Shown: positions 52,151-61,700 of the stretch, in pieces
How the letters are laid out: each line of letters begins with the position of its first letter
Position numbering within the stretch: position 1 is the stretch's first letter
DNA from: Nitrospira sp.
GTDB lineage: Bacteria > Nitrospirota > Nitrospiria > Nitrospirales > Nitrospiraceae
Direction of reading: 5' to 3'
Assembly (NCBI GenBank): GCA_024760525.1
Contig: CP060499.1
Span: 2,232,001-2,296,000, forward strand
Length of the DNA: 64,000 nucleotides
Program-made: the position numbers and the translations under genes
Notes under the pieces: model-generated
Databases searched by the model: none
Told to the model about the DNA's origin: nothing
Seen by the model: only the letters and a program-made list of their open reading frames with translations

Positions 52151-53380
52151 TTAGAATGCCTGCTTCCGGTGGGCCTGCCGCTTGAGCCACCACATGCGCA
52201 TCGCGGTGACGTAGAGGAGGAGTGGGATAAATCCAGCGAAGAAGACGATCCATCGTCCGGTAAGGCCGAAAGCTTCACCATTGTGCAGAGGGAACAGCCA
52301 GGCAAGGAAGGTTTCTCCGCCGGTGAACCGGTTCCAATCGTGAACGCGAAGCACTTGACCGCTATATTGGTCCAACCATACTTGGCTTTGGCCGCTCGAC
52401 TCTCGGACTTCGCCCGGCTGGTGTAACACGACGGAATAGACCCCTTGTTCCTGTTGAGGCAAGCCGAGGTACCGTACCTCTCCAACAGGGAACACCTGCC
52501 TTGCGAGCGCGATCGCCTGCTCGGGTGACAGAATCTGTGCTCCCGGTTCACGAAGAGAACGCACCTCGTTCTCTTCGGGGAAATCTTGGACGGGAGAAAA
52601 CAACTGGACGATGGGAACAACATAGTTGCCGAATTCAAGATAGATTCCGGTGAAGGCAAGCATTCCCAGGATGAGCGCTCCATAGAAGCCGGTGAGTCGA
52701 TGCCACTCGTACTGACGACGGATGACACTTCCGCTTGGCGTGAAGGTCACTGCCTGGCGGAGCCTGCCCGGGCGCGGCCACCAGAGGTACAACCCGGTAC
52801 CGATCGAGACAAGCAGGAAGATGGCGGCAAACCCCAAGATCGTTTCGCCGATTGTGTCGATCAGCAACGACTGGTGCAGCTCATAGATGAAAGACACGGC
52901 GTACGCGCCCCACTCGCGGTTCTTGGTCAGCATAGATCCCGTGTAGGGATCGATGGTGACCTGAATCCACCGCATCTTGTCGGCACTGCCGGTCTGTATC
53001 TTATGCCAGGCGATGAAGACGCCCTTCCGGTGCGACGGCCATTCGACCCCGTCCAGCACAGCACCCGGTGGACCGGCTGCCTGAGCCGTCAATACGATTT
53101 CATTCACCGGCCGAAAGGGACCCGCCCCGTTCGTCGTGACCTGCGCCGGATTCAACCACTCATCGATCGTCTTATAGAAAACCAGGAAGCTGCCGGTGAG
53201 GCTCATCAAGACAAAGAGCCCACCGCCGAACAACCCAATGTAGAGATGAAGCTTGAGCCAGAACTTTCTGAGTCTGAAGCGATGCGGAGTTATCGGTGGT
53301 AGAGAGGACGTTTCATGGAGGTCCGAATCATTCGTCGACGCCGACTGGGGCAGATGAGGATCGAGCGCATCGGTGGTCAT
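52151..53380 (-). CDS. PepSY-domain inner-membrane protein (ferric-siderophore reductase type)
   Basis: 409 residues. The start RLRKFWLKLHLYIGLFGGGLFVLMSLTG is the PepSY-associated first helix. Further helices (ILGFAAIFLLVSIGTGLYLWW; FYGALILGMLAFTGIYLEFG; WIVFFAGFIPLLLYVTAMRMWWLKRQ) flank periplasmic PepSY segments. Proteins of this architecture (FpvG, PiuB, FoxB) release iron from imported siderophores by reduction. The frame is open to 53566, but the upstream part has no domain; the ATG at 53380 has a weak ribosome-binding site, so the start is uncertain. It is the last gene of the E2-led operon. Confidence 0.9.
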   Translation of the reverse strand: MTTDALDPHLPQSASTNDSDLHETSSLPPITPHRFRLRKFWLKLHLYIGLFGGGLFVLMSLTGSFLVFYKTIDEWLNPAQVTTNGAGPFRPVNEIVLTAQAAGPPGAVLDGVEWPSHRKGVFIAWHKIQTGSADKMRWIQVTIDPYTGSMLTKNREWGAYAVSFIYELHQSLLIDTIGETILGFAAIFLLVSIGTGLYLWWPRPGRLRQAVTFTPSGSVIRRQYEWHRLTGFYGALILGMLAFTGIYLEFGNYVVPIVQLFSPVQDFPEENEVRSLREPGAQILSPEQAIALARQVFPVGEVRYLGLPQQEQGVYSVVLHQPGEVRESSGQSQVWLDQYSGQVLRVHDWNRFTGGETFLAWLFPLHNGEAFGLTGRWIVFFAGFIPLLLYVTAMRMWWLKRQAHRKQAF

Positions 53381-53636
53381 GGCAGTCGTTTGGTAGACGT
53401 GACAATAGGTTGGGCCTGCGATTGAACAGACCCATACATTTATTATGACGTACCAGCGACGCTTGACCTCACCTCGAATTGGTTGGGTGCGCCTCACACA
53501 TTCCGTGTTGCCGGCAGGCAACGCAGGATCGTCTCGACACAGCGCCCAGACGGAAGACTTCTTCACCCAGCGTCAGCTGTCCGGGATCGGCACGACATCT
53601 CACGACATCTATTGAGCAAGCAGCCGCTCGTTGTCG

Positions 53637-53801
53637 CTACGGTATGCCCAGACCTCTGTCAACGGTTGCGACTGGGGCGTTCTCCTTCGTGTTCGACCAT
53701 ACCCACATCACCGCCGTAGTTCCGACCAGAATGGCTATCGCAGTCACCAAACTGACAAACACGGGGAGATCGTCCTGGGATCGATGATATCGTCTCGTCA
53801 T
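53637..53801 (-). CDS. Small single-helix membrane protein
   Basis: 54 residues: a basic, polar start (MTRRYHRSQDD), one hydrophobic helix (about 13-34) and a short polar tail. AAGGG lies about 7 nt before the ATG. It lies between the CxCG protein gene and the PepSY gene in the same orientation. I do not recognise the family. A small partner of the PepSY protein is possible. Confidence 0.6.
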   Translation of the reverse strand: MTRRYHRSQDDLPVFVSLVTAIAILVGTTAVMWVWSNTKENAPVATVDRGLGIP

Positions 53802-53880
53802 GCGCAGCCCTTCAGCGGGATTTCATCAACGTACCGGCCAATTCTATTCGCCTGAACGCCATAGCGTATCGTTCAGTGAT

Positions 53881-54099
53881 TCAATGGCACACTTCATTAA
53901 CACTGGATTGTGTTGCCAGCGAAGCTTGGCTGAGGGAAGGCTCTGCAACGATCGATGCAAGACGTCGTATCGATTCGGCAAACACCTGAAATTCCTCCCG
54001 CCCAAAGTGAATGGTGACGGCCCCGCTTGCCAGACGAAGTCCACCGCAATTGCACAGTATCAATCTCGTTGCCCCATCAAGCCCGAACATTTTTTCCAT
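53881..54099 (-). CDS. Small conserved-looking CNCG protein
   Basis: 72 residues. The centre reads LILCNCGGLRLASGAVTIHF and continues GREEFQVFAESIRRL. I have a weak memory of similar short proteins with a CxCG start and a GREEF helix near iron-uptake genes, but no function is known to me. AAGGAGG lies 8 nt before the ATG at 54099, one of the best ribosome-binding sites in the window; the longer open frame upstream to 54225 is rejected for that reason. Confidence 0.75.
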   Translation of the reverse strand: MEKMFGLDGATRLILCNCGGLRLASGAVTIHFGREEFQVFAESIRRLASIVAEPSLSQASLATQSSVNEVCH

Positions 54100-54131
54100 A
54101 CTGCGTTCCTCCTTTTCGTTGCTCCTCATCT

Positions 54132-54299
54132 TTACCTGTGGAGACCGTGTTTCACCAAGCCAAGAGTCCTCCCTGGACGCACAAGGAGTTCCTCCCGATA
54201 CCAGCCGCAGTTGACGCACCTCCAATGCCGACCTTCGTAATAGTCAAGCGCCAGTTCCCCTATCAGCAAACCTCTGCATTTTTTACAGATCGTCGGCAT
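54132..54299 (-). CDS. Small zinc-ribbon protein, first gene of the E2 operon
   Basis: 55 residues that begin MPTICKKCRGLLIGEL and contain WRCVNCGWYREE, giving two CxxC pairs (residues 5/8 and 28/31), a zinc-ribbon pattern. GAGGAG lies 5-6 nt before the ATG at 54299. It comes first after leader element E2 and is followed after 32 nt by the CNCG gene. The function is unknown; metal or nucleic-acid binding is the obvious guess. Confidence 0.75.
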   Translation of the reverse strand: MPTICKKCRGLLIGELALDYYEGRHWRCVNCGWYREELLVRPGRTLGLVKHGLHR

Positions 54300-54441
54300 A
54301 TTTTCTCCTCATTGCATGACTACAATTGTCCCTGGCCGTTCTCCATTCGATTCGCAGGTGCTCCACACACTGTCTTCAGATCGACCTCGATCGACATCAA
54401 CTAACACCCCGTTTCATCAGGCTCATACATATGCGTGACAC

Positions 54442-54499
54442 AAAAAACCCAAGATGTCTTTCGACGTCTTGGGCTCCGGGCTTATCAACCTCTGGCCTC
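54442..54499 (-). ncRNA. Leader element E2: second copy of the GAGGCCAGAG / hairpin / T-run motif
   Basis: In transcript order: GAGGCCAGAG, a GATAA-containing short loop, GGAGCCCAAGAC, a GAAA loop, and CTTGGG followed by six T. The stem differs in sequence from E1 at several paired positions while keeping its pairing. It lies about 140 nt upstream of the zinc-ribbon start codon. Confidence 0.7.
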
Positions 54500-54561
54500 A
54501 CTACTGAACCGTACCTATGCAATTACTCGGCTGCTCACCTTTTGTTGATCTTTGGTATAGA

Positions 54562-54602
54562 TGATATGTATTCTCAATATCATTTAATGACCATCTTGTC
54601 AA
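54562..54602 (-). promoter_or_regulatory. Promoter with Fur-like dyad for the small-protein/PepSY operon
   Basis: TTGACA at 54602-54597 and TATTGA at 54579-54574 are separated by 17 nt. The dyad TGATA(N11)TATCA at 54562-54582 has the same 21-bp layout as the one before the sigma operon and overlaps the -10 box. By my count 14 of 19 core bases match the Fur consensus. Confidence 0.65.
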
Positions 54603-54713
54603 CCATTGGTGGTGCCGACCATATCTCCATGGATAAAAAGACTGCGGTCTTACAGATCAGCGGCGACGCGGGAGTTGAGCACAAGTAGAACAGAATACAG
54701 GGCTGAGAACAGC

Positions 54714-54899
54714 TTATGGGCTCGGATTCGGATTGAGGTCCGCGGGCGGCATTCCACGGATGGCCGAATGATGAATGGCAACGAAGCGTCGGCAACGAGT
54801 GCATTTGATGACGAGCTCATCTCCCTGCCAGCGAGCGACGAGCTTACCACAGCGGCATCGCACATCTGCGCCAGCCGCCGTCGGAATGTATCCCCTCAT
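54714..54899 (-). CDS. Com-like zinc-ribbon protein
   Basis: 61 residues with VRCRCGKLVARWQGDELVIK then CTRCRRF, spacing typical of the phage Mu Com-type zinc ribbon (CxCGKLLAxx...IKCPRC). Com proteins bind RNA or DNA; here the role is unknown. It is the last gene after tonB and the exported-protein gene, and ends about 110 nt before the E2 promoter. The ribosome-binding site is poor (GGTG), and the start could be an internal codon. Confidence 0.6.
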   Translation of the reverse strand: MRGYIPTAAGADVRCRCGKLVARWQGDELVIKCTRCRRFVAIHHSAIRGMPPADLNPNPSP

Positions 54900-55022
54900 G
54901 ACACCATCCCCGCTTTGTTACCCGCTCGATCGGAGTGACCCGCCACGACCGGTTCGGCTACGTGCCTCTCCTGCCGCCCTAAGGATGCCCCTCGGATTTC
55001 ACCTGCCGTTGCCGTGCTTTGG

Positions 55023-55493
55023 CTACTTGAACGTCAGTTTCTTGAGTTCTGAAGCGGCCAGCTCGACTTCGCCGAAATCCGATTGTCCTTTGAAGCTGCC
55101 CGCGATGGCCAACACGAAGTCTCCCGTCTTGCCATCCGCGAGCGTGATCGAAACATTCGGCAGCGCACCGTTTCCTGACGGTTTGAGATCGATGAACTTG
55201 ATGCTGTCGAACTTAATCTTGACCGTCGCCGTTCCTCGCTTGACCGGAACCTCTCTGACTTCATGAGGCACGAACGCGGTCTCGCTGATTTTCTCCTCCC
55301 AATAGAAAATCACGTTTTTCAGGTCCGTCTCGACGCCTTTGGCGTCGGTTGCGGACGCATGGAAGGCTCTCTCAGATTTGCTGTCGGCTTTACTTTCCGC
55401 CCAAACAGGACCGGTCGATATCCACAGTACACCTATTGCCAAGACAGATTGAGCCACATACCGTGTCGCACGTATGATCGTCCAGCGATTCAT
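55023..55493 (-). CDS. Exported protein of unknown function
   Basis: 156 residues from the ATG at 55493, which has AAGGAG 7 nt upstream; the open frame starts 30 nt earlier. A signal peptide ends near GPVWA. The mature part contains NVIFYWEEKISETAFVPHEV, an all-beta-looking stretch and the ending ELAASELKKLTFK. I do not recognise the family. It begins 22 nt after the tonB stop, so it belongs to the E3-led operon and is probably a periplasmic helper of iron uptake. Confidence 0.8.
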   Translation of the reverse strand: MNRWTIIRATRYVAQSVLAIGVLWISTGPVWAESKADSKSERAFHASATDAKGVETDLKNVIFYWEEKISETAFVPHEVREVPVKRGTATVKIKFDSIKFIDLKPSGNGALPNVSITLADGKTGDFVLAIAGSFKGQSDFGEVELAASELKKLTFK

Positions 55494-55515
55494 GTCGGTC
55501 TCCTTTTTGATCTGA

Positions 55516-56406
55516 TTACCCATCCAATCGATAATTGATAGGAATGAGAAGAGTAATATGTCGTTTGCCCAACGGATGCTTCAGCGTCAACGGGGAGGCT
55601 TTTTTCATCACCGCCATCGCCTCCTCGTCCAAAACGGCTCTGCCTGAGGTTTCCGCGATCTTCACCCTGACCACTTCGCCATCGTCGCGAATGACAGCCT
55701 CCACCACGACTTTACCTTCCCAATGATTCATGCGAGCTTGCGCCGGATACCGCTTCAGTTCTTCAATGCGGCTCCACAATGTGTCCCTGAGCCAGCCATA
55801 ATCCGCCCGAGTTTCGCGATAACGTACCTGCCGATATTGAACCGTTCGTTGCTCGAATGTGGGGGTTGCCGATTCAACCGGCGCTGCCTGTTCGACGATC
55901 TGTGCAGCGGAAAATGCGACCGGCTCCGCAACAACGGCTTGCGACGTGACTATTTGCGATTCCGTGGACTCCACCGCAGCGGCATATTCCATGACCGGTT
56001 CGGCATTTGCGGCCACGTCCTTGACGACCCGTGTCGTTTCCACCGGCGCCACGGCCTCACGAGTCGGTGGCTTTGGGCGTTGAGCGATCGGCTGGCTTGG
56101 CTGTTGGATAGGAGGATTCGGCTTCACGGGTGAGGGAGGCGGCTGTACAACCGGCTCGGCCGGCGCCGATTCTGATCGCGTGGGCGCTTCCACCATCGCG
56201 ACGTTCCATCGAAAGGTCTCTTGCAGAATCGGCTTATTAATTTCCGCCATGAGGAGCAACGCCCCGGCCATGGCCATGGTATGGATCAGCACCGAAGCCG
56301 TCCATCCCCTGGCCTGTTCGGCAGCAACGCTTGTGCTGATTCGACCGATTTTGATTCCATCTCGGTTGACCATCGGTCTTACTGCTTCCATCAGTGCGCT
56401 TCCCAT
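55516..56406 (-). CDS. tonB: Energy transducer TonB
   Basis: About 296 residues. One membrane anchor (about 35-55) precedes a Pro-rich periplasmic spacer (VVQPPPSPVKPNPP and similar). The TonB C-terminal domain (YPAQARMNHWEGKVVVEAVI; ILNYRL-like ending IPINYRL) is clear. It powers the TonB-dependent receptor. ExbB and ExbD are not in the window and must be elsewhere. The start is uncertain: ATG at 56406 has GGTG 7 nt upstream, and ATG at 56391 has GGGAAG. Longer starts would run into leader hairpin E3. Confidence 0.9.
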   Translation of the reverse strand: MGSALMEAVRPMVNRDGIKIGRISTSVAAEQARGWTASVLIHTMAMAGALLLMAEINKPILQETFRWNVAMVEAPTRSESAPAEPVVQPPPSPVKPNPPIQQPSQPIAQRPKPPTREAVAPVETTRVVKDVAANAEPVMEYAAAVESTESQIVTSQAVVAEPVAFSAAQIVEQAAPVESATPTFEQRTVQYRQVRYRETRADYGWLRDTLWSRIEELKRYPAQARMNHWEGKVVVEAVIRDDGEVVRVKIAETSGRAVLDEEAMAVMKKASPLTLKHPLGKRHITLLIPINYRLDG

Positions 56407-56451
56407 TTCTGCACCAGGGAACAACCAGCCATGAACGTGCCTTCTGATATC

Positions 56452-56514
56452 AAAAAAAAGCCCATGGCCGCCGATCGGCAACCATGGGCTCTGGATTTAA
56501 CGTACTCTGGCCTC
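56452..56514 (-). ncRNA. Leader element E3: third copy of the GAGGCCAGAG / hairpin / T-run motif
   Basis: In transcript order: GAGGCCAGAG, a GTTAA segment, CAGAGCCCATGG, a loop with its own CCGATCGG stem, CCATGGGCT and eight T. It ends about 45 nt before the tonB ATG. A 6-bp stem (56518-56523 with 56543-56548) stands just upstream of the invariant motif. Confidence 0.7.
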
Positions 56515-56558
56515 TGACCGAGGATCCTCTATTCGGAGCGAACCTCGGTTATTAATTC

Positions 56559-56600
56559 TGATAGTTCCTATCACTACATGGGACCTTTTGACTCTGTCAA
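56559..56600 (-). promoter_or_regulatory. Promoter with short Fur-like dyad for the tonB operon
   Basis: TTGACA at 56600-56595 is followed after 17-18 nt by a poor -10 (TAGTGA or GTAGTG). A 15-bp dyad, TGATAGGAACTATCA on this strand, lies at 56559-56573 immediately downstream. The half-sites are the same as in the other two promoters, but the centre is 6 bp shorter. Confidence 0.5.
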
Positions 56601-56925
56601 CCCCTACTTTCCTCGATGTGACGTTCTTTAAGCGAAGACGGTTGGTTGTCTGCAGCGTGCCGCAGTGAAATTCTGCCGTTGAGCGTATCATCGTGTACAA
56701 ATAAGTATCTGGTCTGCCAGACTGTTGGAGACCCGGCATAGCTGTTCACTTATGAGACGGATGACCTTCATAATCCCTCACCTGCGTGTCGAAGAAAGTT
56801 TCTGATCCACTCTCGAATAGCTTGGAATGGGGGCGCTGCTTGGGTCGTAGCCATAAGAACTTGGCTGGCGCTGTTGAGAAACTCATTGAGCGAGCCGATT
56901 TGGTCAAGGCGTCACGAGAGGGCCC
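56601..56925. other. Intergenic region with no recognised gene
   Basis: 325 bases between the tonB promoter and the end of the outer-membrane channel gene. I see no supported gene, no strong hairpin with a T-run and no further copy of the leader element. Confidence 0.5.
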
Positions 56926-58479
56926 TCAAAGTTCGAGATGATAGCGGTCCAACGTGGTTGCCTTATGGCGAGCCAGATTGGACAGAGACTTGTTGTAATC
57001 GATGACAGCCCGTAACTCATTGCCCTGCGCCGTTGCCAGGTCACGCTGGAAGTCCAGCACGAACCGAGTGGTGCTGAGCCCCACCTTCAATCGTTCCTGT
57101 TCGGTTTTCAACTGTTTTTCAGCCAATATGCGCGCCGATTGGGTGGTTTCTATGCGTTTGAAGTCAGTCTGAACTCGGCGCACCGCTTCGCGGACGCTGA
57201 CAATAACTTGCTGGCGAACACTGGAGAGGAACGCCTCGGCGTTTTTGGCCTCGAGCTTACGTTTATTATAGGTACTGATGGCGGCACGGTTACCGAGCGG
57301 ATAGCTGAGCATCAGCCCCGCCCCATAGTTGTAGAAGTCGCCGCTGAAGTTTCTCGTGAAGGACTCACCGTAGTCGCCACCGAGTCCGGAGAGTCCCATC
57401 GTGCCTTGAAACGAGAGTGTCGGGAGGAGTTGATTGCGGGCGAATCGTTGGTTGAGTTCACCTGATTCCACATTTTTTTTTGCTTGCACGATCTCCGGCC
57501 GCTGTTCGATCGCAGTATCGATGGCTGCCTGGAGGCTGAGCGGCTCAAGAACTGTGACGGGAGGATCAGCCGGGGTGAGGCGGACATCTTCCCGCAGATC
57601 TTCTTCACCCGGGTTCAAGAGACGACGTAGTTGATCTTCCTCATCTCGAATGTCCTTTTCGGCCACCAAGACCTGCTCCACCCTTGAAGCGACCGCAGCC
57701 TCGGCCTGAAGAACGTCGACAACAGACATCACGCCGCCTTTTGCCTTGGCACGGTTGTTCGCCAAGAGTTCCTCGGCGGCCTTCAACGCGGCTTGAGCCA
57801 CTTTCACATTTTCCTTTGCAAACACCAGTTCCCAATAGTTTTGTTCGACGGTGGCAATGACGGTCAACACCCGGTCCCTAAAAACATGCTGTTCGACCAC
57901 GGCGTTATTCTGGGCGATCTTGATGAAGGTCTGATTGATCGCGACCCCGAAATTCTTGAGTAACGGCTGGGTGAATGTGAAAGCGAGACCGCCTGTCCAT
58001 GCAGGGTTGAACAAGAATCCGTCGGCAAGATTCGCTCTGTTTCTTGCCGGGCTATAGTTCACGTCGAAATGGCCGCCCGTCAGGAGGTTGGTCGAGGCAT
58101 CCACGCTCACAGAATGGTTGCGCTGGTCGAACCTCGTGATTTCGTTGAGTGCGGAACCAGTGGCTCCTAACACGGGACGCTCAAGGGGATCGACTGTCCG
58201 GATATATCTCCCATTCAGACTCAGGGTAGGATCGAATTTGGCTTGTTCGAGGACGATATCGGTCAGCCGACCTTCCTTGGTCTGGCGGCTGATCGTGATG
58301 TCCAGATTACTCTGGAGGGCACGCACTGCCACATCCGCCAGCGAGATGACTTCATGCCGTTCGCCAGAAATCGTTTGCGGCGCATCAAAACTCCAGACGT
58401 GAGACGGTGACGACATCCACCAGAACGCGAGGATAAGAACAGTGACGCGATAGCCAGGTGCTGAATATCTGTGATCCAT
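56926..58479 (-). CDS. TolC-family outer-membrane efflux protein
   Basis: 517 residues from the ATG at 58479, which has GGAGGGG 5 nt upstream; the open frame extends to 58536 without a good start. A signal segment (about 10-30) precedes two OEP repeats with long alpha-helical, Ala/Gln/Glu-rich stretches (ISLADVAVRALQSNLDITIS; SLQAAIDTAIEQRPEIVQAK). It should form the outer-membrane channel of the pump encoded just upstream. A 257-nt gap separates it from the RND gene. Confidence 0.92.
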   Translation of the reverse strand: MDHRYSAPGYRVTVLILAFWWMSSPSHVWSFDAPQTISGERHEVISLADVAVRALQSNLDITISRQTKEGRLTDIVLEQAKFDPTLSLNGRYIRTVDPLERPVLGATGSALNEITRFDQRNHSVSVDASTNLLTGGHFDVNYSPARNRANLADGFLFNPAWTGGLAFTFTQPLLKNFGVAINQTFIKIAQNNAVVEQHVFRDRVLTVIATVEQNYWELVFAKENVKVAQAALKAAEELLANNRAKAKGGVMSVVDVLQAEAAVASRVEQVLVAEKDIRDEEDQLRRLLNPGEEDLREDVRLTPADPPVTVLEPLSLQAAIDTAIEQRPEIVQAKKNVESGELNQRFARNQLLPTLSFQGTMGLSGLGGDYGESFTRNFSGDFYNYGAGLMLSYPLGNRAAISTYNKRKLEAKNAEAFLSSVRQQVIVSVREAVRRVQTDFKRIETTQSARILAEKQLKTEQERLKVGLSTTRFVLDFQRDLATAQGNELRAVIDYNKSLSNLARHKATTLDRYHLEL

Positions 58480-58736
58480 ACAACCCCTCCCCTGAACGAC
58501 GTCTCTACCAATAGCCGACACAACCGGCCCTAGCATTGGATAGCTAGACCATGATCTTTTTATGAGATCGGCCTCGTATCCTGACTATTAGGACGAAACA
58601 AAGGGACTTGGCCTCACCTGTACAAGTGCTTTTGCCGTCTCCTCGAATCGGTGGACAGACCAGTCCTCACCACATCACACATTGTGGCGATGGGATTGCG
58701 GACTAACGAATGGTGTATGCGCGGAAAACCGAAGGG

Positions 58737-61700
58737 CTACTTCGCTCCCTGGGGACCAGAGGTTTTCGTGCCCCCGGAGAGGATTGCATAACCGGCGGGA
58801 ACCAAAATGAGCGTGACTAATGTTGAAACCACCAGCCCACCGATGAGCACGACGCCGATCTGGCGGCGGCCCGCTGCCCCCGCACCGGTAGCCAGTGCCA
58901 GCGGGAGTGCTCCGAGGATCGTCGCACACGTCGTCATCAGGATTGGACGAAGACGCAACGCAGCCGCTTCGATGACCGCCTGGGATGCGTCAAGTCCGCG
59001 CTCACGAAGTTGATTGGCGAATTCCACGATGAGAATGGCATTTTTCGTGACGAGCCCGATCAGAATTACGAGACCGATTTGGCTATAGATCGTCAGGCTT
59101 CCGTCGATGATGACCAGGGACAGTAATGATCCCGACACGGCCGGCGGTACCGCGAGAAGAATCGTCCATGGATGCCGAAAACTCTCGAACTGCGCCGCGA
59201 GCACCAAGAAGATGACCGCCAAAGCCAGCACGAACGTCATGTAGAGATTCCTATTGCTTTCCGCGAACGTTTTGGACTCGCCGGCATAGGCCGTCCGCAT
59301 ACCCGGTCCGGAAATGTCGTTCACCGTTTCGTCCAGAAAATTCAAGGCCTGCCCCAGCGTGAAGCCTTCGGCCAACCCCGCGCTCACGGTGACGGCGCGC
59401 ATACGATCGAAATGATTCAAGGCTTCAGGCGCAGGCGTTTCCTTAATCGTCACAAGATTATTGAGCTGCACCAATTCGCCTTCATTCCCCCGTACATAGA
59501 GCTTGCTGATGTCCGATGGTGTTTCACGACGGCGATCGTCGACTTTCACGATCACCTTGTATTGACGACCGTTCTGCATAAACGTATTGACCGGACGGCC
59601 GCTGAGCAATGTCTCCAGCGTCCGCCCAATGGTGGCGACGGACACGCCGAGGTCGGCACCTTTGTCACGATGTGTTTCGACGGCCAGGTGCGGAGTGTTC
59701 AACGTCAAATCCATTTCGGGCGTTACAAATCCGGGGTGTTTTGCCAACCGCGCGACGAGCTTTTCGGCGGCCTGCTGCAACTCTTGATAGTCCAACCCTC
59801 CGATAACAAACTGCACGGGCGTCTTATCCGACCATTCTCCAATAGAAGGGGGATTCAATAGATACGCCTTCACGCCGGCCAGCTTTCCGAGTTCTTGGTT
59901 TAAGCTCGAGACAACCTCTTGCTGACTTCTCGTGCGTTCGGCCCAATCCTTCAATGTGACCCAACTCTCGGCTCGATTGACCCTCGTGGGACGGTCTCCG
60001 CGTGCCACCACTGTATAGATATGGGTAATTTCAGGAACCGTCTTGAGCAACGATTCCAATTCTTTGGCGTAGGTATCGGTATAACGGAGCGTGGCCCCCT
60101 GCGGCGCAGTGAGGAAACCCGAGAACCACCCCGCGTCCTCGAGGGGAGCTAATTCAGACGGTAACCGGGTGACGATAGACAGGCTCGCCAGGCTGATTCC
60201 AACCGCCACGATTACGACCGCTGCTCTTGCGTTCAAGGCCCAGGTCAACCCTCGTCGATAGCGCTCCCCCACCCCTTCCGCGAGGTGTACAGCGAACCGA
60301 AACCGGGTGACCGCGATTTCTTGGCGAAGCAATCGCCCACACATAATCGGCGTCAACGTCAGCGCCACAAAGCCGGACAATAGCACTGCCGAAGCAACGG
60401 CGATGGCCAATTCTGTGAACAGTTGGCCCACGATACCGGTCAGAAAGGCGATCGGGACGAACACGGTCACGAGCGAAATCGTCGTCGCAATGACGGCAAA
60501 TGCGATTTCGTTCGTACCCTCGATCGCCGCCTGTAGTGGCGGCATGCCGGCGACGATCCGGCGATAGATATTCTCCAGGACGATGATCGCGTCATCCACG
60601 ACAAGTCCCACGGCAAGAACAAGGCCAAGCAGGGTCAGTAGGTTCAACGAGCACCCGGTCACCGCCATGACGGTGCATGTCCCGATGATCGATGCCGGAA
60701 TCGCGACGGCTGGCACGAGCGTCGCGCGCACACTTCCCAAGAAGCAGAAAATCACCAGCACGACAAGGGCCAACGAGAGCCCCAAGGCGATATACACTTC
60801 ATGGAGCGACTGTTCGATCGGTGTCGAACTGTCCCACGCGAGGGTCATAGTCATTCCGGCGGGCAACCCTGCTGAAATAGCCGGTAATTGCTCCTTGACC
60901 GCACGCGCCACGGCCAACGTATTGACCTTCGACTGCCGCGACACGGAAATGCCCAATGATGACTTGCCGTCAAATCGTACAAGCTTCCGAGTATCTTCGG
61001 CCCCGAGCTCCACACGGGCGACATCCTCCAAGCGAACCGGATACCCTTCGCGATAGGCCACGATCAGTGATTGGAATTGTTTCGGCGTTTGCATCGTGCC
61101 TTTCAGCGAGACGCCGAATTCCACCTGATCGCTCTCAATCCGCCCGGCTGGGATCGAGGCATTCTGACTTCGGATCGCGTCTTCAACGTCCTGGACGGTA
61201 AGTCGGCGAGCGGCAAGCCGATCTGGATCCAACCAGATCCGCATGGCATAGCGCCGTTCACCGTCAAGGTACGTCGACGACACGCCGGGGATCATGACCA
61301 GTCGTGCCCTGATAAACCGATCGGCGACGTCGGACAGCTCCAGCTCGGAATGGCGGTCGCTCGATACGGAAATCCACAGGATTTCAGTATTCTCCGCCGC
61401 GGCCTTCTCCACATGAGGTTCATGAATTCCCAGTGGCAGCAGTGGACGGATTTGGGAGACGCGATCACGTACATCGTTGGTCGCACCGTCCAGATCACGT
61501 CCCAACTCGAATTCAAGGGTGACCATCGACACTTCCTCTCGACTGGCCGATGTGAGGGTCCTGAGCCCCTGAATACCGCTGAGCGCATCCTCGAGCGGTG
61601 TCGTCACATCCGATTCGAGGACTGATGCGCTCGCGCCCGGATACACCGTGGTCACCGAAACGATAGGCGGCTTGATATCGGGATACTCACGAACCGGCAA

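Noticed and set aside
53479..53787. Plus-strand open frames opposite the small membrane-protein gene
   Set aside because: No ribosome-binding site, no domain, and they overlap a better-supported minus-strand gene.
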